DNA from: an uncultured Alphaproteobacteria bacterium | GTDB lineage: Bacteria > Pseudomonadota > Alphaproteobacteria > CAAHEQ01 > UBA3637 | Direction of reading: 5' to 3' | Length of the DNA stretch: 6,820 nt | Assembly (NCBI GenBank): GCA_947305835.1 | Contig: CAMZEQ010000043.1 | Coordinates: forward strand, 1 to 6,820 | In this document: one piece after another, positions 1 to 4,821 of the stretch | Layout of the letters: each line of letters opens with the position of its first letter | Numbering within the stretch: the stretch's first letter is position 1 | Notes under the pieces: generated by a model | Told to the model about the DNA's origin: nothing | Seen by the model: the letters and a program-made list of their open reading frames with translations, nothing else | Database searches by the model: none | Position numbers and translations under genes: made by a program

Positions 1-139
1 TGTATCCTAGTTGTTTATTGTTTCTAATATGAATCACCATATCTTTTGGTATCTGATTGAATTCATCTAAAATTTCGTTGAATTTTTCTCTAAATGTTGT
101 GCCACCAATTTTTACTGGTCGTTTTAATTTTTTAATCAT
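1..139 (-). CDS. Unrecognised phage protein, N-terminal 46 residues (cut by the window edge)
   Basis: An ATG at 137-139 opens a leftward frame that stays open to the window edge, giving 46 residues that start MIKKLKRPVKIGGTTFREKF and continue through a helix-forming acidic stretch to HIRNNKQLGY. A strong AAAGGGGG Shine-Dalgarno lies 7 nt upstream, and a complete sigma70-type promoter sits just before it, so this is a real gene start and the first gene of a new transcription unit. The N-terminus is basic. I do not recognise the family from this fragment. It shares its promoter architecture with the recombination operon starting at 4031, so it is probably expressed at the same time, but its function cannot be inferred. 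Confidence 0.75.
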   Translation of the reverse strand, partial: MIKKLKRPVKIGGTTFREKFNEILDEFNQIPKDMVIHIRNNKQLGY

Positions 140-167
140 TTTATCCCCCTTTGTTTTGGACATTTGC

Positions 168-196
168 ATTTTATCTGATTCGTTTTATTGTGTCAA
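168..196 (-). promoter_or_regulatory. Sigma70-type promoter A
   Basis: On the minus strand TTGACA (191-196) is followed by a 17-bp spacer and TAAAAT (168-173), 11 of 12 matches to consensus. The predicted start lies near 161, giving a short leader with the RBS of the gene at 139. The sequence from about -60 to +15 closely resembles promoter B at 4064-4092, including the start-region segment TGCAARTGTCCAAAA. This shared cassette indicates co-regulation of two phage operons. Confidence 0.85.
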
Positions 197-207
197 GCGA
201 TTCGTTT
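177..207 (-). promoter_or_regulatory. Paired direct-repeat operator in promoter A
   Basis: The minus-strand motif AAACGAATC occurs at 199-207, just upstream of the -35 box, and again at 177-185 inside the spacer and abutting the -10. The two copies are 22 bp apart, about two helical turns, so a bound protein would occupy the same DNA face twice. Position and spacing are the same in promoter B. A site inside the spacer usually means repression, while the upstream copy would also suit activation; the bound protein is not identifiable here. Confidence 0.6.
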
Positions 208-215
208 TATAAGTT

Positions 216-244
216 TGGCATACTTTGGCGCAACCAGTATGCCA
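216..244. repeat. 9-bp perfect inverted repeat between the SSB-like gene and promoter A
   Basis: TGGCATACT (216-224) and AGTATGCCA (236-244) are perfect inverted repeats around an 11-nt centre that can itself form a 3-bp TTG/CAA extension. It lies 40 nt after the stop of the SSB-like gene and about 9 nt upstream of the distal AAACGAATC repeat. There is no T-run on either side, so it is not a good intrinsic terminator. It could be a protein-binding dyad or an mRNA 3' stabilising hairpin. Confidence 0.5.
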
Positions 245-284
245 GTGGTAATACCGCGCTTGGTAGATGCGCTGCGCCGATTGC

Positions 285-611
285 TTAGAACGGTATGTCG
301 TCCACCATTTCCGGTTCTTGTTCAGCCGGCTGTTCCACTGGTTTGCCTTTGGCTTCGGCGAATGCTGCGAACGTCAAGGATATTATGTATTTCCCGTTCC
401 ATTCGCGGCCATCGACCCATGCTGTGCAATGTATCTTTGCGCCGGAATCGAATTTCAGGTCTTGGTTTTGGCCGGTCAAACGCAGGGCCAATGGGCTGCT
501 GTGTTCTGCGTTTCCGGTTTCCACGACCAGGTATTTTGTTTCGCCGTTTCCGTTGGCCCACCGTTCTGTGTATGTCTTTACGACGGTTCCGAAGATGTCT
601 GCTTTACTCAT
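285..611 (-). CDS. SSB-like single-stranded DNA-binding protein (DUF3127-type OB fold)
   Basis: This 108-residue protein has the layout of small OB-fold ssDNA-binding proteins. Residues 1-85 form an alternating beta pattern with the segment GREWNGKYIISLT (about 68-80), which resembles the DUF3127 signature. A Pro/Glu/Gln-rich linker (90-102) leads to a C-terminal MVDDIPF. That last motif matches the acidic tip through which bacterial SSBs recruit repair and replication proteins. It probably coats ssDNA during recombination and replication, working with the annealing protein encoded upstream in the same operon. The ATG at 609-611 is preceded by AAAGGA at good spacing and overlaps the end of the HNH-AP2 gene by 8 nt, implying coupled translation. 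GC content is visibly higher than in the upstream HNH gene. Assignment to SSB function is confident; the exact family is less so. Confidence 0.82.
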   Translation of the reverse strand: MSKADIFGTVVKTYTERWANGNGETKYLVVETGNAEHSSPLALRLTGQNQDLKFDSGAKIHCTAWVDGREWNGKYIISLTFAAFAEAKGKPVEQPAEQEPEMVDDIPF

Positions 612-1080
612 TGTTCGTTCCTTTGTTTAATATTTGGGTTTTATATTCGGATAAATTATTCATTATGATAAATTTATCTCTGGCAATTGCTGCTTCTATT
701 GCGGTATCAAACACACCAATATAATAACATTTTTTGTTTATTCTTATTTGTGCTTGATATTTTCCACGTTGTGGACAAACTCCAACAAATCCGCTTGTGT
801 TATTTTTCATTATTCTGCGATTACTGCTTTGTTCGTGCATTGTAGTCCATCGACAATTATCTGGTGAATATCCGAGGTCATTATTTTTTCGGTCAATAGA
901 TAATGTGTCATCATATCCGTTTTTTATTGCCCACAATACGAATTTTTCAAAATCGTGTTGCCATTCATTACAAATGTTAATTCCGCGGCCACCCCAATCT
1001 TGGTATCTTGGGTTGTTTTTATTATTGCATCTGTGTCGCATTCCGTTCCAGATATGATATAATCTTGATTTACTTTGCAT
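604..1080 (-). CDS. HNH homing-type endonuclease with C-terminal AP2 DNA-binding domain
   Basis: This 158-aa protein has the two-part structure of free-standing phage endonucleases. The N-terminal half (1-90) carries the motif series LYHIWNGMRHRC, YQDWGGRGI, CNEW (37-40), LSIDRKNNDLGYSPDNCRW (60-78) and EQSSNRR (83-89), typical of the phage HNH group usually fused to AP2. Residues 97-141 (SGFVGVCPQRGKY... to ...IARDKFI) form an AP2-like DNA-binding domain. Such genes cut DNA and are mobile between phages. The start at 1080 follows the GapR-like gene by 2 nt, with an AGGG motif 8 nt upstream that overlaps the GapR end. Its 3' end overlaps the SSB-like gene by 8 nt. The gene is visibly more AT-rich than its neighbours, which supports recent insertion into the operon. 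It may be a selfish passenger or may aid recombination by nicking; the sequence cannot separate these. Confidence 0.88.
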   Translation of the reverse strand: MQSKSRLYHIWNGMRHRCNNKNNPRYQDWGGRGINICNEWQHDFEKFVLWAIKNGYDDTLSIDRKNNDLGYSPDNCRWTTMHEQSSNRRIMKNNTSGFVGVCPQRGKYQAQIRINKKCYYIGVFDTAIEAAIARDKFIIMNNLSEYKTQILNKGTNNE

Positions 1081-1082
1081 TT

Positions 1083-1337
1083 TTATAACCCTATTGCTGT
1101 TCTGTACATTTGTGTTAATTCGTCTGCTTCGTCCAGTTGGTCCGGGTCCAGTTTACGCAGCGCGACCATTTTCTTGACGTATTTGACATCAAATCCTGCG
1201 GATTTTGCTTCGTCATATACGGCTTTGATGTCTGCTGCGACCTGTTCTGCATCTTCGTTCAATTTTTCGATGCGCTGGATGATTGCCAATAATTGTTTGC
1301 CGAATTCTGGTTGGTTTTGCATATTGATTTTGTTCAT
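1083..1337 (-). CDS. GapR/DUF2312-family DNA-binding protein
   Basis: This 84-aa protein matches the GapR (DUF2312) family along most of its length: IIQRIEKLNED, VAADIKAVYDEAKSAGFDVK, VKKMVALRKLDPDQLDEADEL and a final MYRTAIGL. The pattern of coiled-coil helix, EAK..GFD motif, LRK and Y..A.G.-type end is distinctive. In Caulobacter GapR binds overtwisted AT-rich DNA ahead of polymerases and stimulates topoisomerases. The family is characteristic of Alphaproteobacteria and their phages, and this is the main clue to the host. A longer frame begins at 1391, but the ATG at 1335-1337 has AAAAAGGA at ideal spacing and better matches the family length, so I use it. A phage copy could mark or protect replicating phage DNA or compete with host GapR; that role is inferred. 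Confidence 0.88.
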   Translation of the reverse strand: MNKINMQNQPEFGKQLLAIIQRIEKLNEDAEQVAADIKAVYDEAKSAGFDVKYVKKMVALRKLDPDQLDEADELTQMYRTAIGL

Positions 1338-1339
1338 AG

Positions 1340-1681
1340 TTAGTCCTTTTTGTTGCTTTTGTGTAATTTTTCCTGGATCAATCTGTTGCAATCATGTACC
1401 ACATGGATGTTGGCCACGAATTCCGACAAGTATTGCAGTCCGTTTTCGTCCAATTTCATGTCGCGTGCTTCTGAATCCACTTTATCTGCCAGTTCGTACA
1501 TATCGTCCATGATCCTGGATTGTAATACGATCAGGTGTTCCATGGATGCGCCTGCAAGGTTTTCGAATAGTTTTTTTCTGCTTTGCGCTGCACGGTCTGC
1601 CAGTTTGTTTGTCATTTCGCTGGCATCGATTTCTAATGATTTTAATAATGATTTCAAGATTTTGAATGTTCCTTTATCCAT
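1340..1681 (-). CDS. Hypothetical helical protein, 113 aa
   Basis: Unrecognised. The protein is predicted to be almost entirely alpha-helical, charged and soluble, with no signal peptide or membrane segment. Heptad-like spacing of hydrophobic residues in the first two thirds (LKSLLKSLEI, LADRAAQSRKKLFENLAG) suggests a coiled coil or helical bundle. The start at 1681 is supported by AAAAAAGGAC a few nucleotides upstream, and that SD is built into the last codons of the preceding gene. This gene in turn ends in AAA AAG GAC TAA (Lys-Lys-Asp-stop), which supplies the SD for the GapR-like gene. It sits in the recombination operon between the micro-ORFs and GapR-like, so an accessory DNA-metabolism role is possible but unproven. 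Confidence 0.75.
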   Translation of the reverse strand: MDKGTFKILKSLLKSLEIDASEMTNKLADRAAQSRKKLFENLAGASMEHLIVLQSRIMDDMYELADKVDSEARDMKLDENGLQYLSEFVANIHVVHDCNRLIQEKLHKSNKKD

Positions 1682-1683
1682 TT

Positions 1684-1944
1684 TTAGTCCTTTTTTGTTG
1701 TTTTGTTAATGAATTCGTATGTTCCTGATTCCCATTCTGCTATGTTACTTTTTATCGCATGCAGGTGCAAGTTTATTGCGCTGAGTGTGGAATCTTTTAT
1801 TTCGCCTTGTTCTTTTAATGTTCTTAGCATCCAGTATACGATTTCTACGTATTGGAGGATGTTTTTGGATCTAAACATTGTTTCTGTCCGTAAGTCGTTT
1901 ATGGTTGGTTCTGTTTTTACGGCTGGTTCCGTGTCTGGTGTCAT
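1684..1944 (-). CDS. Hypothetical small protein, 86 aa
   Basis: Unrecognised. An acidic, Thr/Pro-rich first 20 residues (MTPDTEPAVKTEPTINDLRT) are probably disordered. Helices follow, with ILQYVEIVYWMLRTLKEQ in the middle and LHLHAIKSNIAEWESG near the end. No membrane segment or catalytic motif is visible. The start at 1944 has AAAGGGG 8 nt upstream and overlaps the preceding micro-ORF by 4 nt (ATGA), so translation is coupled. The gene ends Lys-Lys-Asp-stop through AAA AAG GAC TAA, and this tail is also the Shine-Dalgarno of the next gene. Function unknown. Confidence 0.75.
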   Translation of the reverse strand: MTPDTEPAVKTEPTINDLRTETMFRSKNILQYVEIVYWMLRTLKEQGEIKDSTLSAINLHLHAIKSNIAEWESGTYEFINKTTKKD

Positions 1945-2081
1945 TTTGTACCCCTTTGTTTTTTCAGTAATGTTGCTTTCAATTGGTATAACCTATGTTG
2001 TGCGGCCGTTCTTGCGTTTGGTTCTGTCAGGATGGCCTGAATTTCTTGTATCACTTTTCTTTTTTGGACAGTTGTGTACAT
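1941..2081 (-). CDS. Micro-ORF, 46-aa basic helical protein
   Basis: The sequence MYTTVQKRKVIQEIQAILTE continues to a very basic end (LLKKQRGTK). The protein is probably one or two amphipathic helices with excess Lys and Arg, which would suit nucleic-acid or protein binding. A longer frame reaches 2174, but the ATG at 2079-2081 has AAAGGA 7 nt upstream and begins only 2 nt after the preceding micro-ORF stops, so it is the better start. The last codon overlaps the next gene's start in an ATGA 4-nt overlap. No family is recognised. Clean RBS spacing and coupling on both sides argue that it is translated. Confidence 0.68.
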   Translation of the reverse strand: MYTTVQKRKVIQEIQAILTEPNARTAAQHRLYQLKATLLKKQRGTK

Positions 2082-2083
2082 GG

Positions 2084-2221
2084 TCAGATCCTTTGTGCTA
2101 TACCTGTTCCGTTGGCGGACAGGACGACGTATCCTGGCAAATATGCGAACGATCCGTTCGTTTTCAAGGCCCACATTACCAGTTGGAATTGTTGTGGTGT
2201 GTATTCTGGTGCTTTTACCAT
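2084..2221 (-). CDS. Micro-ORF, 45-aa hypothetical protein
   Basis: Begins MVKAPEYTPQQFQLVMWALK and continues NGSFAYLPGYVVLSANGTG to the stop. The predicted layout is a helix followed by a short beta hairpin. It has no cysteine cluster or membrane segment. The ATG at 2219-2221 is preceded by GAAAGGAGC at ideal spacing. A longer upstream frame exists but would run through the intercistronic inverted repeat and lacks a comparable RBS. It follows the annealing-protein gene by 73 nt, the largest gap inside this operon. Not recognised. Confidence 0.68.
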   Translation of the reverse strand: MVKAPEYTPQQFQLVMWALKTNGSFAYLPGYVVLSANGTGIAQRI

Positions 2222-2242
2222 GTTTTGCTCCTTTCTTTCGTT

Positions 2243-2269
2243 GGCCGGTTCTGGTAATACCTGCCGGCC
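2243..2269 (-). repeat. Nested inverted repeat after the annealing-protein gene
   Basis: In the 73-nt gap downstream of the annealing-protein stop, minus-strand GGCCGG and CCGGCC (arms 2264-2269 and 2243-2248) enclose a second small dyad, GGTA-T-TACC. The mRNA could fold into a two-tier hairpin just before the RBS of the 45-aa gene. No U-run follows, so it is more likely an mRNA processing, stability or translation-tuning element than a terminator. The inner GGTATTACCA also appears downstream of the SSB-like gene near 246-255. Confidence 0.4.
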
Positions 2270-2294
2270 GTCAGGTTGTCCGTGCGGCGAGAAT

Positions 2295-3032
2295 TTATTC
2301 CGCACTATTACCAGATTCAAGTTGTTTTTTCATTGCTGCGCATGCTGCTTTCAGGTCCGCTATTGGTTCGCTGGTTGCGTATGCGTTGTATATTGATATC
2401 AGTTCGCCTGTTGTTTTTGCGGCTGCGATGTCCAGCGCACATTTGTTTGACAGGTTGCCGACCGGTATTTGCACCGGTGCTGGTTCTGTCTTTTCCGCTG
2501 GCTTTGCTGCTGGTGCGCTGTGGTCATTGGACCATACCACGCGGCCTTTGCTGTTTGTTATGGTCACTTTCTTGATTTCGCGTGTTTTTTCATCGTATGT
2601 GATGCTTTTTACGTCGAATTTTTCATAGCATGCAAGGCCACCTTTCGCGGTTTTTTTCAGTTCCACGGCATCGGCTGGGATGAATATGAACGGTGCTGTG
2701 TATAATTCGCGGCCGATTCCCCATTTGAATCCGGCGCGTTTGAACGCATCGGATGCTTCGCCTTTCTTTTCGTTGCCGTCACCGTCTGCCCTGGATTCGA
2801 TGCCGCAGTCCCATTTCCATACCCATTCGCCGGTTTCGGTGTTTTTCACACCGATTCCTGCGTACATGTTTTCCTTGATTTCTCGGTATTCTGATTGCCA
2901 GTTCATTGGCCCGAATTCCTCGTCCAGGATGTCCATGTCGGTTCTGGCGGTTTTGTATAGCAGAATCACGACACCTTTTTCGGTAACCTGTTTGATTTTT
3001 GCTTCGATTTCGGTTGCTTTCAGTAATCTCAT
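2295..3032 (-). CDS. Single-strand annealing recombinase, Rad52/22-like (phage type)
   Basis: This 245-aa protein resembles phage annealing proteins of the Rad52 superfamily. Diagnostic segments are the DILDEEFGPMNWQSEYREI region (34-52), MYAGIGVKNTETGEWVWKWDCG (56-77), the ESRADGDGNEKKGEASDAFKRAGFKWGIGRELY block (79-111) with its basic, Gly-rich DNA-binding surface, and APFIFIP (113-119). A Pro/Ala/Lys-rich linker (171-190) separates a small C-terminal helical domain (195-240) that may contact partners. The protein should anneal complementary ssDNA during phage recombination or strand-invasion-independent repair, acting with the SSB-like protein. A GTG at 3041 would add three residues but lies inside the Shine-Dalgarno (AAGGTGG), so ATG 3030-3032 is preferred. 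It is placed directly after the Gp157 gene, a common pairing in phages. Confidence 0.85.
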   Translation of the reverse strand: MRLLKATEIEAKIKQVTEKGVVILLYKTARTDMDILDEEFGPMNWQSEYREIKENMYAGIGVKNTETGEWVWKWDCGIESRADGDGNEKKGEASDAFKRAGFKWGIGRELYTAPFIFIPADAVELKKTAKGGLACYEKFDVKSITYDEKTREIKKVTITNSKGRVVWSNDHSAPAAKPAEKTEPAPVQIPVGNLSNKCALDIAAAKTTGELISIYNAYATSEPIADLKAACAAMKKQLESGNSAE

Positions 3033-3042
3033 TGTTGCCACC

Positions 3043-3558
3043 TTATTTTATGCTGATTGTTTCTGATTGTTCAAGGTGCGCGGCCTGGATTTCGTGTCCG
3101 TCTACTGTCAGGACCAGTTTTCCGTCCGTCATTGCTTCCTTGATCTTTGTTTTGTCCACTGTGCGCACGATGTTGCAGAAATCGTCCGGCAACCATTGTT
3201 CGTCATCTATCACGACCTTTGGTGGGTTTTTGCGGATGCTGATTGTGTATGTGCCAATTTCTTTTTTATTTTCGCCTGTGCTGCGCAAGTAATATTCCAT
3301 GGCCGTTTTTAGCCAGTCGTATCTTTTCTGCGCTGCACGTGCCTTTTTTGTGATTCTGTCGGCTTCGTCTTTCAGGTATGCAATCTTTGCTTTCAGTTCG
3401 TCCATGTATTTCAGGTAATTTTCTGCTGTTTCCACGGTTTCGTTCTGTAATGCTGCCTGGGCGGATCCAAGTATTTCTTGTGTTTCTGGATCCGTGCTTT
3501 GTTCCAACAAGTCGTCTATTGCTTTTAATTGGTCTAATGCTTCGTATAATTTTGCCAT
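3043..3558 (-). CDS. Siphovirus Gp157-family protein
   Basis: This 171-aa protein has the typical Gp157 layout. A long charged coiled coil (about 35-95) is followed by a compact beta-rich C-terminal domain with TYTISIRKNPPKVVIDDE (103-120), a Leu-Pro-Asp-Asp-Phe segment (123-127), VDKTKIKEAMTDGK (134-147) and a final VDGHEIQAAHLEQSETISIK. These match the conserved IRKNP / DK..IK..L.DG pattern of PF05565. Family members lie next to annealing proteins and SSBs in many phages; their biochemical role is not settled, though one was linked to phage resistance in Streptococcus thermophilus. The start ATG at 3556-3558 has AAAGGAG 7 nt upstream. The gene ends 10 nt before the annealing-protein start and the stop region supplies its RBS. 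Confidence 0.87.
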   Translation of the reverse strand: MAKLYEALDQLKAIDDLLEQSTDPETQEILGSAQAALQNETVETAENYLKYMDELKAKIAYLKDEADRITKKARAAQKRYDWLKTAMEYYLRSTGENKKEIGTYTISIRKNPPKVVIDDEQWLPDDFCNIVRTVDKTKIKEAMTDGKLVLTVDGHEIQAAHLEQSETISIK

Positions 3559-3573
3559 TGTTTGCTCCTTTGT

Positions 3574-3756
3574 TTATTCTATGATTCCGCATGCTTCTGC
3601 CAGCATGCCAAGGCCTGTCATGAACATTGTGATGCATATTACGCATACCACGAATGCCAGGTCACCCTGTGCGTTATTCTTTACTAGGATGATCCAGCCG
3701 GACAGTCCCAGTGTTGCCATTGTTATCCCTAATGCTGCTTGAAGTATTCTTTTCAT
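3574..3756 (-). CDS. Small two-helix membrane protein, 60 aa
   Basis: Two hydrophobic stretches, about 5-25 (LQAALGITMATLGLSGWIILV) and 33-54, flank a short polar turn (KNNAQGD). This predicts a hairpin in the inner membrane. The second helix contains CVICITMF and a Gly-rich end (GLGMLAEACG). AAAGGGG stands 5 nt before the ATG, and that SD immediately follows the stop of the upstream gene, so translation is tightly linked. No family is recognised. Small membrane proteins in early phage operons can act in superinfection exclusion or as envelope modulators, but nothing here shows which. Confidence 0.72.
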   Translation of the reverse strand: MKRILQAALGITMATLGLSGWIILVKNNAQGDLAFVVCVICITMFMTGLGMLAEACGIIE

Positions 3757-3767
3757 TGTGTCCCCTT

Positions 3768-4031
3768 TTATTTGTTGTCTAAGTATTCTTGCGCTGCTTC
3801 GGCGGATTCGAAGTTTGGATCCGGTTCCACGACGTTCTTTATTTCGACTTCGTTGCCCAGCTGTTCCAGGCGGAATTTTAATCCGTCAAGGCTTTCGGCG
3901 ATCTTTACGATGTTGTTTGGGTTTTCGTTTATTACCAACGGCATGACGTTTGTTCCGTTGATCAGGAACACATGAAGTTTGTTACCTTCGATGTAATGTT
4001 GTTCTGTTTTTATTTTGATTGTGTATTTCAT
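3768..4031 (-). CDS. Hypothetical protein, 87 aa, first gene of the recombination operon
   Basis: Unrecognised. The N-terminal half (MKYTIKIKTEQHYIEGNKLHV) looks like beta strands. A middle helix (IVKIAESLDGLKFRLEQLG) and an acidic C-terminal region (VVEPDPNFESAEAAQEYLDNK) follow. No metal site, HTH or membrane helix is evident. The start at 4031 is set by AAAGGAG 7 nt upstream. It is the first gene behind promoter B, so it is likely the earliest and most abundant product of this operon. Early phage genes of this size often encode host-takeover or regulatory proteins; that is a guess from position only. Confidence 0.78.
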   Translation of the reverse strand: MKYTIKIKTEQHYIEGNKLHVFLINGTNVMPLVINENPNNIVKIAESLDGLKFRLEQLGNEVEIKNVVEPDPNFESAEAAQEYLDNK

Positions 4032-4063
4032 TTTTATGCTCCTTTGTTTTTTTGGACACTTGC

Positions 4064-4092
4064 AGTATAGCCGATTCGTTTTGTAATGTCAA
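4064..4092 (-). promoter_or_regulatory. Sigma70-type promoter B for the recombination operon
   Basis: Minus-strand TTGACA (4087-4092), a 17-bp spacer and TATACT (4064-4069) give 11 of 12 consensus matches. Transcription would start near 4057 and the first gene's ATG lies at 4031. It follows the stop of the 213-aa gene by only 20-50 nt, with no visible terminator between, so the operon probably receives both its own transcripts and read-through. It is a near copy of promoter A. Confidence 0.88.
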
Positions 4093-4103
4093 GCGATTCG
4101 TTT
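4073..4103 (-). promoter_or_regulatory. Paired direct-repeat operator in promoter B
   Basis: AAACGAATC occurs on the minus strand at 4095-4103 and 4073-4081, again exactly 22 bp apart, with the same placement around the -35 as in promoter A (upstream flank and spacer). The core ACGAATCGCTTGACA is identical in the two promoters. The regulator is not encoded in a recognisable form in this window. Confidence 0.6.
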
Positions 4104-4112
4104 ATATTTTTT

Positions 4113-4754
4113 TTAATTTACACTAAACCGCAGAAACCTGGCGAATACTTCTGGGTATTTTTTGTTGGCGATGGTGCATGCTGCACGTAAAATCGATTCG
4201 TTTTTCATCACTTCGCCCGATTTGTTTTCTGTCAGCCACCGTTTTAATCTGGTGATTTCTGCTGGTGTGAATTCTGTTTCCAGGAATTGTTTCATTGTTG
4301 GTGGGATTGGTGTTTTGCCGACCATTGTTGCGTTCATTGGTGGTGCTTTGAATGATTGTGCCACTTTGTTCACCAGCATTTCTGTTGCGGTTTTTCTTTC
4401 TGTCTGAATCCGATTCGGTTGTGGCCTTTCCATTTGTGGCATTGTTGGTTGTTCCGGTTCTTTCTTTGGTCGGCCGCCCAGTGTTCCATTGTTGCGCTGC
4501 CGGATCATGTATTCCATGTCGGTTTTGGAATTGTTTCGCACGTCCTGCCATAGGATCTTTTCCCATTGGTCTTTTGGTTTGAATAATGCATCGCCGGTTG
4601 TGCCGATGGGTTTTCCGTCCATCCAGTCCCAGTAATCCATTTGTGATGCGATGATTGCTTTGTTTATGATCATCATCCTGCGGCGCGTTATCACATGTGT
4701 TGCGATGCTGCCGTTCCAGGTTGCTGCTGTCAGTTTTATGTAATTGATTGCCAT
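4113..4754 (-). CDS. Unrecognised 213-aa phage protein, possible replication or regulatory factor
   Basis: Starts MAINYIKLTAATWNGSIATH. Residues 20-85 look like a compact basic helical domain (ITRRRMMIINKAIIASQMDYWDWMDG, then KPKDQWEKILWQDVRNN). A GTLGGRPKK motif near residue 91-99 starts a Pro/Gln/Met-rich linker to about 125. The C-terminal third is helical (FTPAEITRLKRWLTENKSG, ILRAACTIANKKYPEVFARF). A domain - GGRPKK linker - helical domain plan is seen in several phage replication and DNA-binding proteins, but I cannot assign a family. A frame extends upstream to 4808, but the ATG at 4752-4754 has GGAAAGGAGG 5 nt upstream and lies behind a promoter at 4786-4813. It is the only leftward gene whose whole leader is complementary to the nearby small RNA, so its dosage seems to be tightly controlled. 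Confidence 0.8.
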   Translation of the reverse strand: MAINYIKLTAATWNGSIATHVITRRRMMIINKAIIASQMDYWDWMDGKPIGTTGDALFKPKDQWEKILWQDVRNNSKTDMEYMIRQRNNGTLGGRPKKEPEQPTMPQMERPQPNRIQTERKTATEMLVNKVAQSFKAPPMNATMVGKTPIPPTMKQFLETEFTPAEITRLKRWLTENKSGEVMKNESILRAACTIANKKYPEVFARFLRFSVN

Positions 4755-4757
4755 GTG

Positions 4758-4777
4758 GCCTCCTTTCCTTTCTTTAC
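4758..4777 (-). promoter_or_regulatory. RBS leader of the 213-aa gene, predicted target of sRNA1
   Basis: The mRNA leader from near its predicted 5' end to 4 nt before the ATG reads GUAAAGAAAGGAAAGGAGGC (20 nt) and contains the full AGGAGG Shine-Dalgarno. Every one of these bases can pair with sRNA1 positions 5095-5114, using 17 Watson-Crick and 3 G-U pairs. Binding would cover the ribosome site completely. AGGAGG is also complementary to CCUCCU in the loop of sRNA2. Confidence 0.6.
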
Positions 4778-4785
4778 ATTTGAAA

Positions 4786-4813
4786 ATGTTACCACGGTTT
4801 TTTTGCAAGTCAA
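4786..4813 (-). promoter_or_regulatory. Extended -10 leftward promoter C for the 213-aa gene
   Basis: TTGACT (4808-4813) and TAACAT (4786-4791) are 16 bp apart, with TGG directly before the -10 (an extended -10 TGn element). The predicted start near 4779 gives a leader of only about 25 nt. The phased A-tract array begins about 9 bp upstream of the -35, where an UP element would lie. Confidence 0.75.
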
Positions 4814-4821
4814 CCCCAAAT

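Noticed and set aside
188..724. Plus-strand frame opposite the SSB-like and HNH-AP2 genes
   Set aside because: Cys/Phe/Leu/Arg-rich translation typical of an antisense shadow, no RBS, and both minus-strand genes there have recognisable domains.
1338..1391. Longer GapR-like start adding 18 residues
   Set aside because: The extension reads through the preceding gene's end and the SD that serves the ATG at 1337; family length fits the shorter form.
1703..2628. Several long plus-strand frames opposite the middle of the recombination operon
   Set aside because: They have shadow composition, no RBS and no domain; the minus-strand genes carry coupled RBSs.
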